Both the position numbers and the translations under genes were made by a program. From assembly GCA_000687655.1 (NCBI GenBank), contig JHWR01000004.1, positions 62,001 through 126,000 on the forward strand: 64,000 nucleotides of DNA. The letters are read 5' to 3'. The stretch comes from Lachnospiraceae bacterium YSB2008 (lineage in GTDB: Bacteria > Bacillota > Clostridia > Lachnospirales > Lachnospiraceae). Below are positions 1 to 9,426 of the stretch, one piece after another; positions within the stretch are counted from its first letter, which is position 1, and every line of letters starts with the position of its first letter. The notes beneath the pieces are model-generated. The model ran no database searches. It was not told where the DNA came from and worked only from the letters and a program-made list of their open reading frames with translations.

Positions 1-140
1 CTGCACGTGAAGGTAAGACATACACCGGCATCCGTGAGATAAAAGATGATGAAGTGGTGCAGGAAATCGCGAGAATCCTCGGAGGTGAGAATATCACGGA
101 AAATGTTCTTAACAGTGCGAGGGAAATGCTTTGCCATTGA
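1..140 (+). CDS. recN: DNA repair protein RecN, C-terminal end (partial)
   Basis: This is the last 45 codons of a gene that begins before the window; the reading frame starts at base 3 and stops with TGA at 138-140. The peptide contains VQEIARILGG followed by ITENVLNSAREML, which matches the C-terminal tail of RecN. RecN is an SMC-like ATPase of double-strand-break repair whose last residues follow the ATP-binding head. The call rests on recalled family sequence over a short stretch; the Walker motifs lie outside the window. Confidence 0.75.
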   Translation, partial: AREGKTYTGIREIKDDEVVQEIARILGGENITENVLNSAREMLCH

Positions 141-227
141 AATGAATATATGTTAAAATAACTGTAGCTGTTTAGGTTCTTTTTAGGGGTAGAATCTATA
201 CAAATAACTAAATTGGAGGGGTAAGAC

Positions 228-1133
228 ATGTTTGGAGTATATTTTGGAAGATATCTTCTTGATTCAGGTGCTTTAAATCGAGCTCAATATGATGAAATCA
301 TAGCTGCAAACAGGACTGCAAGACTTAAGCTTGGTGTTATTGCTGTCGCTCAGGGATTCATGACTGATAAGCAGGCAGAAGAAGTAAACCAGATTCAGGT
401 AATGGAAGATAAAAGATTCGGTGATATCGCCATAGATAAGGGATATATCACTGAAGAACAGCTGGGAATCATACTTAAGAAGCAGGGAGATTCATATCTT
501 CTCTTTGTTCAGGCTCTGAAGGACAGAAGCATTATGAATGATGAAGAGATTGCAAAGGCCCTTGTAAACTTTAAGAAGGTTAACGGCTTTACAGATTTTG
601 AGATGGATGCTATAAAGAGTGGCGACGTTAACCGCATAATCCCTATTTTCACTTCTAACAGAGAATGCCCTGTTGAAGTAAGAGATTATATAGCTCTTAT
701 GGCAAGAAATGTTGTCAGATTCATAGATAACAAAGTAAGATTCGGTTATCTTGAGAAGATCAACTCATATATGGCAGAGGCTATATCCATTCAGGAACTC
801 AAGGGTGATTACAATTTCCTTGTTGGTATCGGAACGGATGGAGATAAAGAAGGACTTCGCTTAGCAGGTTCTATATATGGTAAGTGGGAATTTGATACAG
901 TTGACGAGGATGTTCTCGATGCACTTTGTGAATTCATAAATGTATCGAATGGTCTTTTCGCAAGAGAAGAGGGCGAGAACGGAGTCGTTATAGATATGAT
1001 CCCACCTGAGATGCATGCAGAGAAAACAGTAGTTAGCTCAGAAGGTGTTTATTATAAGATTCCATTCTATGTTTCAGATAATAAGCTTGATATTATCGTA
1101 TCCATGGGAACTAAGTGGAATATTCAGGGTTAA
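228..1133 (+). CDS. CheX/CheC-like chemotaxis phosphatase-domain protein
   Basis: This is a 301-residue soluble protein starting at an ATG with a strong GGAGGGG ribosome-binding site. The C-terminal half (about residues 150-301) resembles the CheX/CheC phosphatase fold. It carries one E-x-x-N motif at Glu235-Asn238, with another Asn at 241; in CheX these residues dephosphorylate CheY-P. The first 90 residues hold two short repeats of the type 'G-(D/V)-I-A-x-x-x-G-(Y/F)-(I/M)-T-(E/D)-(E/K)-Q', reminiscent of the N-terminal domain of GspE/MshE ATPases. The gene sits 14 bp before a lone CheY-like receiver, so the pair probably forms a phosphatase-substrate module. No kinase or other chemotaxis gene is nearby. 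The CheX assignment comes from motif and context, not a search. Confidence 0.65.
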   Translation: MFGVYFGRYLLDSGALNRAQYDEIIAANRTARLKLGVIAVAQGFMTDKQAEEVNQIQVMEDKRFGDIAIDKGYITEEQLGIILKKQGDSYLLFVQALKDRSIMNDEEIAKALVNFKKVNGFTDFEMDAIKSGDVNRIIPIFTSNRECPVEVRDYIALMARNVVRFIDNKVRFGYLEKINSYMAEAISIQELKGDYNFLVGIGTDGDKEGLRLAGSIYGKWEFDTVDEDVLDALCEFINVSNGLFAREEGENGVVIDMIPPEMHAEKTVVSSEGVYYKIPFYVSDNKLDIIVSMGTKWNIQG

Positions 1134-1147
1134 AGGGGGAGATTATC

Positions 1148-1510
1148 GTGGCAAAGATACTTATTGTTGATGATTCCAGAACATCAAGAAGAATTCTCAG
1201 AAGTATATTGGAAGAGGCCGGACATGAGATAGTTGGTGAGGCTAAGGATGGTCAGGAAGGCTTCGATATGTATAAGGAACTGGCTCCGGATATTGTTACA
1301 CTTGATATTACAATGCCGGTGCTTGATGGTATAGAGTGTCTGAAGCTTATCAAAGCTGATGATGCAGATTCCAAGGTTATCATGGTTACAGCTGCAGGAC
1401 AGAAGACCAAGATGATCGAAGCGGTTTCCAATGGTGCTGACGAGTTCGTTTCAAAACCTTTCGACGCAGATGATATCAAGGGTATTATCAGTGAAATAAT
1501 CGGTGAATAA
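1148..1510 (+). CDS. CheY-like single-domain response regulator
   Basis: This is a 120-residue receiver domain with no output domain. The acidic pair Asp8-Asp9, phospho-acceptor Asp53 (LDITMP) and Lys103 (SKPF) are all present, so it should be phosphorylatable. The chosen start is GTG at 1148, preceded by AAAGGGGGAG; an in-frame ATG further upstream lies inside the preceding gene and lacks such a site. Its position directly after the CheX-like gene suggests that protein is its phosphatase. The cognate kinase is not in the window. A stem-loop follows the stop codon. Confidence 0.88.
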   Translation: MAKILIVDDSRTSRRILRSILEEAGHEIVGEAKDGQEGFDMYKELAPDIVTLDITMPVLDGIECLKLIKADDADSKVIMVTAAGQKTKMIEAVSNGADEFVSKPFDADDIKGIISEIIGE

Positions 1511-1521
1511 AAAAGTCGCAG

Positions 1522-1552
1522 GGCATCGAGGGGAAACCCCGATGCCTTGTTT
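1522..1552 (+). terminator. Intrinsic terminator after the receiver gene
   Basis: GGCATC pairs with GATGCC and an adjoining GGGG pairs with CCCC around an AAA loop, with a two-base bulge. A T-rich stretch (TTGTTTCT) follows. It separates the CheX/CheY pair from the aspartoacylase-family pair. Confidence 0.7.
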
Positions 1553-1601
1553 CTGCATATATCGTAGATGACATTCAAGAATAAATGAGAAGGTATATTA
1601 A

Positions 1602-2540
1602 ATGATTTCTACAGTTGTATCCGTTAAGGTTACGGTAGGCGAGAATCTTATTATAAAGAAAAACAGACTGTCTCCTGATTTTCCTACAGGAGATGAAAAG
1701 AGGATATGCATAGTATCCGGAATATACGGTGACGAACTTCAGGGGCAGTATGTCTGCTATGAGGTTGTCAAAAGGATAAAGAAGCAGTACGATATGCTGA
1801 CGGGAATCGTAGATGTTTATCCGTCTATCAATCCATTTGCACTCGAGGCCAAGACCAGAGAGATTCCGGGAACTGAGATGGATATGAATACACTCTTCCC
1901 TGGCTCACCGGATGGTTCTCTGGGTGAGTATATAGCATATTCGCTTATGGCTGATATGGAAGATGCAGACTTCTGTCTGGATGTTCACAGCTCCAATCTG
2001 TATCTTCATGAGATTCTCCAGATAAGGATGAATGATGAAGGTGTTGAAGAGCTTCTGCCATACGCAAAGCTTCTGAACACAGATATGATATGGGTTCATC
2101 CGTCGAGCTCGGTCCGTCAGGGCAGTCTTGCGTATGAACTGAACAACAGGGGCACAAAGTGCTTCGTTACAGAGTCTAATTTCGCATATAACATCAACCA
2201 GAATTATTGTAATCAGCTGGTTGATGGTATCTTTGCGCTTATGAAAGAACTTGGAATTTGGCAGGGACGTATCAGAGAACCCCGTAAAACACCTATAGTT
2301 TATGATGACCAGATGTCTTTCATCAATTCTGAGAGCAGCGGTATATTTGTTCCTAAGAGAAAGGTATACGGCAAGGTTAAAGAGAGAGAGGTCATAGGTT
2401 ATATCATAGATGCCATGACAGGTTCTGTTACAGAAGAGATACTCTCACCGAGAGATGGAATGATAACAGCCATGAGAGCTTATCCTGCTATAGAAGAAGG
2501 ATCTCTCCTGGCAAGAGTAGTGGAGACAGACGATGAATAA
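1602..2540 (+). CDS. Succinylglutamate desuccinylase/aspartoacylase (M14-like) family protein
   Basis: This 312-residue protein has the fold signature of the AstE/AspA branch of zinc carboxypeptidases, which remove an acyl group from an amino acid or act on related amides. The G-x-H-G-D/N-E zinc motif appears here as G40-I-Y-G-D-E45, so the first zinc His is Tyr42. The other ligands are kept: Glu45 and His129 (LDVHSS), plus a catalytic-type Glu191 (FVTES). The C-terminal 80 residues look like the beta-barrel/biotinyl-like domain of this family. The stop overlaps the start of a paralogue by 8 bp, so the two are translationally coupled. The substrate is unknown, and loss of one His makes normal zinc chemistry uncertain. 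Confidence 0.72.
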   Translation: MISTVVSVKVTVGENLIIKKNRLSPDFPTGDEKRICIVSGIYGDELQGQYVCYEVVKRIKKQYDMLTGIVDVYPSINPFALEAKTREIPGTEMDMNTLFPGSPDGSLGEYIAYSLMADMEDADFCLDVHSSNLYLHEILQIRMNDEGVEELLPYAKLLNTDMIWVHPSSSVRQGSLAYELNNRGTKCFVTESNFAYNINQNYCNQLVDGIFALMKELGIWQGRIREPRKTPIVYDDQMSFINSESSGIFVPKRKVYGKVKEREVIGYIIDAMTGSVTEEILSPRDGMITAMRAYPAIEEGSLLARVVETDDE

Positions 2541-3474
2541 GATAGAACTTTTCAACATGTCTACTGCATTCCGTGGTGAGACTGCCATATATGGCTACAC
2601 CTTCGGAAGCGGTCAGAAAGCTGCTGCGATAGTTGGTTCCATGCGTGGAAATGAATTCCAGCAGTTATATATATGCTCTCAGCTCAGCAAAAGGCTTGCA
2701 GAACTCGAAGAGAGCGGCTCGATAGTAAACGGTAAGGAGATACTTGTGGTACCGTCACTGAATTACAGTGCCCACAATGTATATCATAAATACTGGCTGG
2801 CAGATGATACAGATATCAACAGACAGTTTCCCGGCAACCCGGACGGAATTGCAACGAGCAGAATAGCTTACCATGTACTTGATAAGCTTGTCGAATACAT
2901 ATACGGTGTTCAGTTCCCGAGCTTTTATCTGGATGGGGAATTCATTCCTCATGTAAGGATGATGAAGACGGGAATGGAAAATGAAAGGCTCGGACTTGCA
3001 AATCAGTTCGGACTTCCGTTTGTCATGATAGGTGAGGTGAGGTCATACGATACGCTTACACTTAACTATAACTGGCAGATATCCGGTACAGAGGCATTTT
3101 CCATATATTCCGGCGGTACAGACAGGATAAATGAAGAGTATGCCGATCTTGCTGTATCTTCAGTACTCAGATTCCTGTCCAGGATGGGAATCATCAAGTA
3201 TAATTGTCAGGGCGGATTCATGTCCACTGTCATGAATGAAGAGAGCATGGTAAATATTCTGGCTGATGATGCCGGATTTGTAAGGAATCTTGTGAAAGCC
3301 GATATGGAGGTGAAGAAGGGAGATGTCATGGCCCTTATCATCGATCCTATGGACGGCAGAATAAAATCAGAGATAAGAGCTCCGTTCAGTGGTATAATAT
3401 TCTACTCACAGGAGCATCCATTGGTTGCTCAGAACGCAGTTGTGTTCAAGATGATCAAGAAGCTTCATAAGTAA
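2533..3474 (+). CDS. Aspartoacylase-family paralogue lacking active-site residues
   Basis: This 313-residue protein aligns along its whole length with the protein just upstream, including the C-terminal lobe. Every expected active-site position except the motif Glu is changed. The zinc His is Arg38 in G-S-M-R-G-N-E41, the second zinc His is Glu136 (LDGEF), and the catalytic Glu position is a Tyr in FSIYSGG. It therefore reads as a pseudoenzyme, perhaps a regulatory or structural partner of the first protein in a heteromer. It overlaps the upstream gene by 8 bp. The residue alignment was done by eye, so the last equivalence is the least certain. Confidence 0.65.
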   Translation: MNKIELFNMSTAFRGETAIYGYTFGSGQKAAAIVGSMRGNEFQQLYICSQLSKRLAELEESGSIVNGKEILVVPSLNYSAHNVYHKYWLADDTDINRQFPGNPDGIATSRIAYHVLDKLVEYIYGVQFPSFYLDGEFIPHVRMMKTGMENERLGLANQFGLPFVMIGEVRSYDTLTLNYNWQISGTEAFSIYSGGTDRINEEYADLAVSSVLRFLSRMGIIKYNCQGGFMSTVMNEESMVNILADDAGFVRNLVKADMEVKKGDVMALIIDPMDGRIKSEIRAPFSGIIFYSQEHPLVAQNAVVFKMIKKLHK

Positions 3475-3524
3475 GCATTGAATTGTCAACTAATTATCAT
3501 TTACATATTCTTGGAGGAACATTT

Positions 3525-6500
3525 ATGAGCGTAAGAAGAATCTACGTAGAGAAGAGACCGGATTATGCAGTACGTGCAAATGATCTGGAGAAGCAGTTCA
3601 GGACATTCCTGGGACTTAAAGGCGTTTCAGTTCGTGAACTGGTTCGTTATGATGTGGAGAATGTATCGGATGATATATTCGAGCAGGCAGTTGTGTGTGT
3701 ATTCTCAGAGCCACCTGTAGATATTGTTTACAGAGAGGAGTTCCCATCAGATCCGGGTGACTTTATATTCTCAATGGAATACCTTCCCGGTCAGTTTGAT
3801 CAGAGAGCTGATTCTGCAGAACAGTGCGTTAAGCTTCTTAAAGAAGATGAAGAACCTGTAATACGTTCAGGTATCACATATATCATCAAGGGAGAGCTTA
3901 CTGAAGAAGACAAGAAGGCTATAGAGGAATACGTTGTAAACCCTGTTGATTCACGTATAACAGATGAAACCAAGCCTTCAACTCTTATCATGAATTATGA
4001 TGATCCGGAGGATGTTAAGATATTTGACGGATTCAAGGATATGCCTGAGGCAGAGCTTAAGAACCTCTACGATGGTCTTGGGCTTGCCATGACATTCAAG
4101 GATTTCCTCCATATACAGAATTATTTCAAGAATGAAGAGAACAGAGATCCTTCCATGACAGAGATCAGAGTTCTTGATACATACTGGTCAGATCACTGCC
4201 GTCATACAACCTTTGCTACAGAGCTTACAAAGGTTACCTTCGGCGACGGTAAGTATAATGCACCTATCAGCGGTACATTTGATAAATATAAGTCTGACAT
4301 GCAGGCTATGTATAAGGACAGAAACGATAAGTTCATCTGCCTTATGGATATAGCACTTATGGGCATGAAGAAGCTTAAGGCTGACGGAAAGCTTCAGGAT
4401 CTTGATGAATCGGATGAGATAAATGCATGTACAATAGTTGTTCCTGTAACAGTTGACGGTGTTACAGAGGACTGGCTCATTTCCTTCAAGAATGAAACTC
4501 ATAACCACCCAACAGAGATAGAGCCATTCGGTGGCGCGGCTACATGTCTCGGTGGTGCCATAAGAGATCCGCTTTCAGGACGTACATATGTATATCAGGC
4601 TATGCGTGTAACAGGTGCAGCAGATCCTACAAGAAGCCTTAAGGAGACACTTCCGGATAAGCTTCCACAGAGAAAGATCGTTACAACAGCAGCCCAGGGT
4701 TATTCATCATATGGTAACCAGATAGGTCTTGCAACAGGTCTCGTAGATGAGGTTTATCATCCTAACTATGTTGCTAAGCGTATGGAGATTGGTGCTGTTA
4801 TAGGTGCCGCTCCAAAGAGATGTGTAAAGAGACTTTCATCTGATCCGGGAGATGTTATCATCCTCATGGGCGGAAGAACAGGACGTGACGGATGCGGTGG
4901 TGCTACAGGTTCATCAAAGGCACATAATTCTGAGTCACTTACATCCTGCGGCGCTGAAGTTCAGAAGGGTAATGCTCCTACAGAAAGAAAGCTTCAGAGA
5001 CTCTTCAGAAGAGAAGAGGTTGCATCACTTATTAAGAAATGTAACGACTTTGGAGCAGGTGGTGTATCTGTTGCGATAGGTGAACTTGCACCGGGTCTTG
5101 ATATCGACCTTGATAAGGTTCCTAAGAAGTATGCAGGTCTTGACGGAACAGAGCTTGCAATCTCCGAATCACAGGAGAGAATGGCTCTCGTGGTTGATCC
5201 TAAAGATGCTGATAAGATGATAGAATTTGCCAGAGAAGAGAACCTCGAGGCAGTTAAGGTTGCAGTAGTAACAGAGAGCCCGAGACTTGTTCTTCGCTGG
5301 AGAGGAAAGGAAGTAGTAAATCTTTCACGTGCCTTCCTCGATACAAACGGTGCTCATCAGGAGACAGAAGCATATGTTGAGATGCCTGATGAAGCAGCTC
5401 CTTACTTCAAGGAAGAAGAAGTAGGTAATGTCAAGGATACATGGCTCTCAGTTCTCGGCAGCCTTAATGTCTGCTCAGAGAAGGGACTTGTTGAAATGTT
5501 CGACTCAACCATCGGTTCAGGTGCAGTAACCATGCCATACGGTGGTAAGTATCAGCTTTCACCTGTTCAGACCATGACATCACTTCTTCCTATACTTCAT
5601 GGTAAGTCAGATACAGTAACACAGATGAGCTACGGACTTGATCCATATCTTTCAAGCTGGAGCCCATATCACGGTGCTATATATGCAGTTGTTCATTCAG
5701 TAGCAAAGATAGCTGCTGCAGGTGGTGATGTAAGCAAGATACGTCTTACATTCCAGGAATACTTTGAGAGAATGACTGAGGATCCAAAGCGCTGGGGCAA
5801 GCCTCTTGCTGCACTTCTCGGTGCTTACAGTGCTCAGATAGGTCTCGGACTTCCTTCCATAGGTGGTAAGGACAGTATGAGCGGTTCATTTAACGAGATA
5901 GATGTTCCTCCTACACTCTGTTCATTTGCAGTTGATGTAAACAGCTACATGAACGTTGTTACAACAGAACTGAAAGAGGCAGGAGACCTTCTTGTTAAGC
6001 TTGATATCGACAAGGATGAATATGATCTTCCGGATTATAACGATATCCTCACAAAGTATGCAGAGGTGCGTGCTGCTGTTGAGAAGGGACTTATCGAGGC
6101 ATCATATGCAATAGGCTTCGGCGGAATCATCGAAGCAGTCAGCAAGATGGCATTCGGTAACAAACTCGGTGTAAAACTTGAGAACAGCGTAGTTAAGAAG
6201 AATGACCTCATAAAGAAGGAATATGGTTCGATAATCTTTGAAGTAAAGAAAGAAAATCTCAAGGAACTCAGACTTCCTGTAACAGTTATTGGTGAAGTAA
6301 CAGACGATGCTGCATTCACATACGGAAATGTAAAGATCAGCATCGATGAAGCACTGGAGGCATGGACAGGAAAACTTGAGAAGGTATTCCCTACAAGATC
6401 AAATGTTGCTGATTCAGCTATAGATACAGGCATCTATACAGCAAAGAATATATATGTAACAAAGAATAAGGTTGCTAAGCCTCGTGTATTCATTCCGGTA

Positions 6501-7274
6501 TTCCCTGGAACAAACTGCGAAGATGATACGACGAGAGCATTCGAGAGAGCAGGAGCTATTGCTAAGACAGTTGTTCTCAATAACATGGATGCAGAAGGCA
6601 TAAGAGCGTCAGTCGACAGCTTCGTACACGAGATAAAGAATGCACAGATAGTTATGTTCCCTGGCGGATTCTCAGCCGGTGATGAGCCTGATGGTTCAGC
6701 TAAGTTCATAGCTACAGTATTCAGAAATGAAAAGATCAAGGATGAGATACTTAAGCTCATCAATGAAAGAGACGGACTTGTACTTGGTATCTGTAACGGA
6801 TTCCAGGCACTTATGAAGCTCGGACTTGTTCCTTATGGTGATATACGTCCACAGCAGGCTGACAGCCCTACACTTGCACGTAATTCCATAGGACGTCATC
6901 AGTCCAAGATTGCATATACAAAGGTTGTTTCCAACAAGTCCCCATGGCTCAGAAAAGCAGAGCTTGGAGGAATCTACAGTATTCCTATATCGCATGGTGA
7001 GGGACGTTTCGTTGCATCACCTGAATGGCTCGAGAAGCTCTTTGCTAACGGACAGGTTGCAACACAGTATGTAGACCTTGCAGGTAATCCGACAATGGAT
7101 GAAGAGTATAACATCAATGGCTCATATATGGCTATCGAGGGTATCACAAGTCCTGACGGCCGTATCTACGGAAAGATGGGACATTCTGAGCGTCGTACGT
7201 CTTCGACCTATATCAATATTTACGGCGAGAAGAATCAGCATATCTTCGAGTCAGGAGTTGAGTATTTCCTGTAG
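3525..7274 (+). CDS. purL: Phosphoribosylformylglycinamidine synthase (single-chain PurL)
   Basis: This cytosolic enzyme of de novo purine synthesis converts FGAR, glutamine and ATP to FGAM. At 1249 residues it is the long form carrying synthase and glutaminase in one chain, unlike the PurS/PurQ/PurL complex of Bacillus. The synthetase part carries SDHCRHTTF and FKNETHNHPTEIEPFGGAAT. The class I glutamine amidotransferase domain starts near residue 985, with the triad Cys1090 (GICNGF), His1220 and Glu1222 (GHSERR). The start chosen is the ATG behind GGAGGA; an in-frame upstream ATG has no such site. No other pur gene is adjacent. Confidence 0.97.
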   Translation: MSVRRIYVEKRPDYAVRANDLEKQFRTFLGLKGVSVRELVRYDVENVSDDIFEQAVVCVFSEPPVDIVYREEFPSDPGDFIFSMEYLPGQFDQRADSAEQCVKLLKEDEEPVIRSGITYIIKGELTEEDKKAIEEYVVNPVDSRITDETKPSTLIMNYDDPEDVKIFDGFKDMPEAELKNLYDGLGLAMTFKDFLHIQNYFKNEENRDPSMTEIRVLDTYWSDHCRHTTFATELTKVTFGDGKYNAPISGTFDKYKSDMQAMYKDRNDKFICLMDIALMGMKKLKADGKLQDLDESDEINACTIVVPVTVDGVTEDWLISFKNETHNHPTEIEPFGGAATCLGGAIRDPLSGRTYVYQAMRVTGAADPTRSLKETLPDKLPQRKIVTTAAQGYSSYGNQIGLATGLVDEVYHPNYVAKRMEIGAVIGAAPKRCVKRLSSDPGDVIILMGGRTGRDGCGGATGSSKAHNSESLTSCGAEVQKGNAPTERKLQRLFRREEVASLIKKCNDFGAGGVSVAIGELAPGLDIDLDKVPKKYAGLDGTELAISESQERMALVVDPKDADKMIEFAREENLEAVKVAVVTESPRLVLRWRGKEVVNLSRAFLDTNGAHQETEAYVEMPDEAAPYFKEEEVGNVKDTWLSVLGSLNVCSEKGLVEMFDSTIGSGAVTMPYGGKYQLSPVQTMTSLLPILHGKSDTVTQMSYGLDPYLSSWSPYHGAIYAVVHSVAKIAAAGGDVSKIRLTFQEYFERMTEDPKRWGKPLAALLGAYSAQIGLGLPSIGGKDSMSGSFNEIDVPPTLCSFAVDVNSYMNVVTTELKEAGDLLVKLDIDKDEYDLPDYNDILTKYAEVRAAVEKGLIEASYAIGFGGIIEAVSKMAFGNKLGVKLENSVVKKNDLIKKEYGSIIFEVKKENLKELRLPVTVIGEVTDDAAFTYGNVKISIDEALEAWTGKLEKVFPTRSNVADSAIDTGIYTAKNIYVTKNKVAKPRVFIPVFPGTNCEDDTTRAFERAGAIAKTVVLNNMDAEGIRASVDSFVHEIKNAQIVMFPGGFSAGDEPDGSAKFIATVFRNEKIKDEILKLINERDGLVLGICNGFQALMKLGLVPYGDIRPQQADSPTLARNSIGRHQSKIAYTKVVSNKSPWLRKAELGGIYSIPISHGEGRFVASPEWLEKLFANGQVATQYVDLAGNPTMDEEYNINGSYMAIEGITSPDGRIYGKMGHSERRTSSTYINIYGEKNQHIFESGVEYFL

Positions 7275-7331
7275 TTAATTAGCAGTAGCATACTGTTCAC
7301 AGAGTATAGTTAGTTGAACTTAGGTAGTAAT

Positions 7332-8288
7332 ATGGAAATATCACAGATACGAGAAGTATATACAAAGGTTCTGGAAAATGTAAGGCGAGTTATCGTAGGT
7401 AAGGACGAGCTGTTCACGCTCGTCTATGCCGCGATGCTTACGGGCGGACATATACTTATTGAGGATAATCCAGGTACAGGAAAAACACTTCTGGCAAGGA
7501 CGGTTGCAAAGAGTATTGAAGGAGACATGAAGAGAGTTCAGTTCACTCCGGATCTTATGCCGCAGGATATAACGGGTCTGAATGTATACAGCCAGAAAAC
7601 AGGTGATTTCAACCTTATGAAGGGACCTGTTTTCACAAACATCCTTCTGGCGGATGAGATCAACCGTGCAACACCGAGAACACAGAGCAGTCTTCTTGAG
7701 GCTATGGAAGAGAGGAGTGTTTCCATAGATGGTACAACACTTCCGCTGGAAAAGCCATTTGTAGTCATGGCAACAGAGAACCCGATAGAGACAGTAGGAA
7801 CTTATCCTCTTCCGGAGGCTCTGCTGGACAGATTCCTTATAAGGATATCCATGGGACAGCTTTCAAATGATGAAGAGAAAGAAATCCTTACTAGATTCAT
7901 GAGCGACAACCCTTATGATACACTTTCGGCGGTTGTTTCAAAGGAAGATATACTGGACAGTATGGAAGCTGTAAAGAATGTATTTGTTCATCCTGTTATA
8001 GCTGAGTATATAGTCAATATTGCTGAGGTAACCAGAAAGTCCAGCAAAATAAACATAGGAGTGAGCCCAAGAGCATCACTTTCACTTATGCATGCTGCAC
8101 AGAGCTTTGCTGCTATATCAGGACGTGATTTCGTTACACCTGATGACGTGAGATATCTTGCTCCGTATGTATTTAATCATAGGATAATCATGAATGCCAG
8201 AGATGGTGGATTTGATATGGCAGTGTCCATATTAAATGAATTAATGAAAACAGTTTCTGTACCTGTTGAGGACTGGAGCAGAAGCTGA
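7332..8288 (+). CDS. MoxR-family AAA+ ATPase
   Basis: This 318-residue ATPase has Walker A Lys51 (NPGTGKT), Walker B Asp108-Glu109 (LLADEINRA), the MoxR hallmark stretch TPRTQSSLLEAMEE and a sensor region (MATENPIE). MoxR proteins act as chaperones for maturation of partner complexes and typically precede DUF58 genes, as here. The ATG start is preceded by a modest TTAGGTAG site. It forms an operon with the next two membrane-protein genes. The client of the complex is not known. Confidence 0.93.
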   Translation: MEISQIREVYTKVLENVRRVIVGKDELFTLVYAAMLTGGHILIEDNPGTGKTLLARTVAKSIEGDMKRVQFTPDLMPQDITGLNVYSQKTGDFNLMKGPVFTNILLADEINRATPRTQSSLLEAMEERSVSIDGTTLPLEKPFVVMATENPIETVGTYPLPEALLDRFLIRISMGQLSNDEEKEILTRFMSDNPYDTLSAVVSKEDILDSMEAVKNVFVHPVIAEYIVNIAEVTRKSSKINIGVSPRASLSLMHAAQSFAAISGRDFVTPDDVRYLAPYVFNHRIIMNARDGGFDMAVSILNELMKTVSVPVEDWSRS

Positions 8289-8304
8289 TAAAAGGAGTTT
8301 TTAT

Positions 8305-9426
8305 ATGAGACTTCTTGCTGCTAAAGCCATAATAATAATCATATTCTTTGTAGAGAAAAGAGTCTTTTCATATTATTGGTCGAAGGGGCTTTCTGTGAGC
8401 CTTCTGTTCAGCAAGAATTATATAGAGTGCGGGGAGAAGGTTTATCTGATCGAAAGAGTAACAAATGATAAGCTTCTCCCGCTTCCTGTTTTTCACCTGA
8501 AGTTTGCAGTGGACAGAAGCTTCATTTTTGATGAAATGGACAATTCAGTTGTTACTGACTTTTACCACCGGACAGATGTATTCTCGATAATGGGAAGACA
8601 GAGGATTGAGAGAAAACTGGGTTTTGTAGGTACGAAAAGAGGAGTATATACTATTCCTTCTGCGAATATAACGGTAAAAGATTTCTTTCTGATTTCATCA
8701 TTTGCAGAAGTGGTAGATGCCGATGCAACAATGTATGTTCTTCCTACGAAGATGAAAGTTCCTAAGTATCTGGATATATTCTCAGGCATAATGGGTGAGA
8801 TCAAATCCAGAAGAAGACTTATGAAGGATGAGACTCTGTTCAGAGGAATAAGAGATTATCAGACTACTGACAGATTCAGAAATATTAATTGGAAGCAGAG
8901 CAGCAGAGGAACAGGACTTAAGAGTAATCTCTATGACTACAGTCAGGATGTTGATGTAAAGATACTTCTCAATCTGGATACTGAGTCCATGATAAAACCT
9001 GAGAAGCTTATAGAAGAATCGATATCACTTGTCAGCAGTATTGCAACTGACCTTTTGAAGCAGGGACTGTCTGTCTCCATAGCATCTAATGCCGTGGATA
9101 AGGATGGCAGGGATCTGGGGGCTGTGGCCGGCGGTGCCGACATGGCACATGCTGTGCTTATCGACAGATACCTGGCGGCTATAAACGGTTCAAGGTATTA
9201 TGAAGAATTTCTGAAGATTATAGACCATGAGTCTCTTGACAGAGTAAAGAATGTTCATTATATAATCGTATCACCTTACCATAAACAGGAGCAGACAGAG
9301 AAGCTTGACCGGCTTTTGGCAAATGGAAGCAGTATGAACATGATAGTTCCTTACTATAATACTCTGGGATTTACTCCTGACAGGGATTATATGAGCGGAT
9401 GGGAGGTGGATTATTATGGAGCATAA
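8305..9426 (+). CDS. DUF58 domain-containing membrane-associated protein
   Basis: This 373-residue protein starts at the ATG behind AAAGGAG, 16 bp after the MoxR gene. A short hydrophobic stretch near the N-terminus (AKAIIIIIFF) could anchor it. A beta-rich middle region follows, then the DUF58 signature around residues 175-215 (GIRDYQTTDRFRNINWKQSS). The domain is related to von Willebrand A folds. Only one clear membrane segment is visible at the N-terminus, whereas many DUF58 proteins have two. It overlaps the next gene by 11 bp, supporting co-translation. Function in this family is not established. Confidence 0.85.
   Translation: MRLLAAKAIIIIIFFVEKRVFSYYWSKGLSVSLLFSKNYIECGEKVYLIERVTNDKLLPLPVFHLKFAVDRSFIFDEMDNSVVTDFYHRTDVFSIMGRQRIERKLGFVGTKRGVYTIPSANITVKDFFLISSFAEVVDADATMYVLPTKMKVPKYLDIFSGIMGEIKSRRRLMKDETLFRGIRDYQTTDRFRNINWKQSSRGTGLKSNLYDYSQDVDVKILLNLDTESMIKPEKLIEESISLVSSIATDLLKQGLSVSIASNAVDKDGRDLGAVAGGADMAHAVLIDRYLAAINGSRYYEEFLKIIDHESLDRVKNVHYIIVSPYHKQEQTEKLDRLLANGSSMNMIVPYYNTLGFTPDRDYMSGWEVDYYGA

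Noticed and set aside
167-195. TAGAAT before the CheX-like gene as a promoter -10
   Set aside because: No acceptable -35 lies 16-18 bp upstream, and no clear motility-sigma pattern was seen either.
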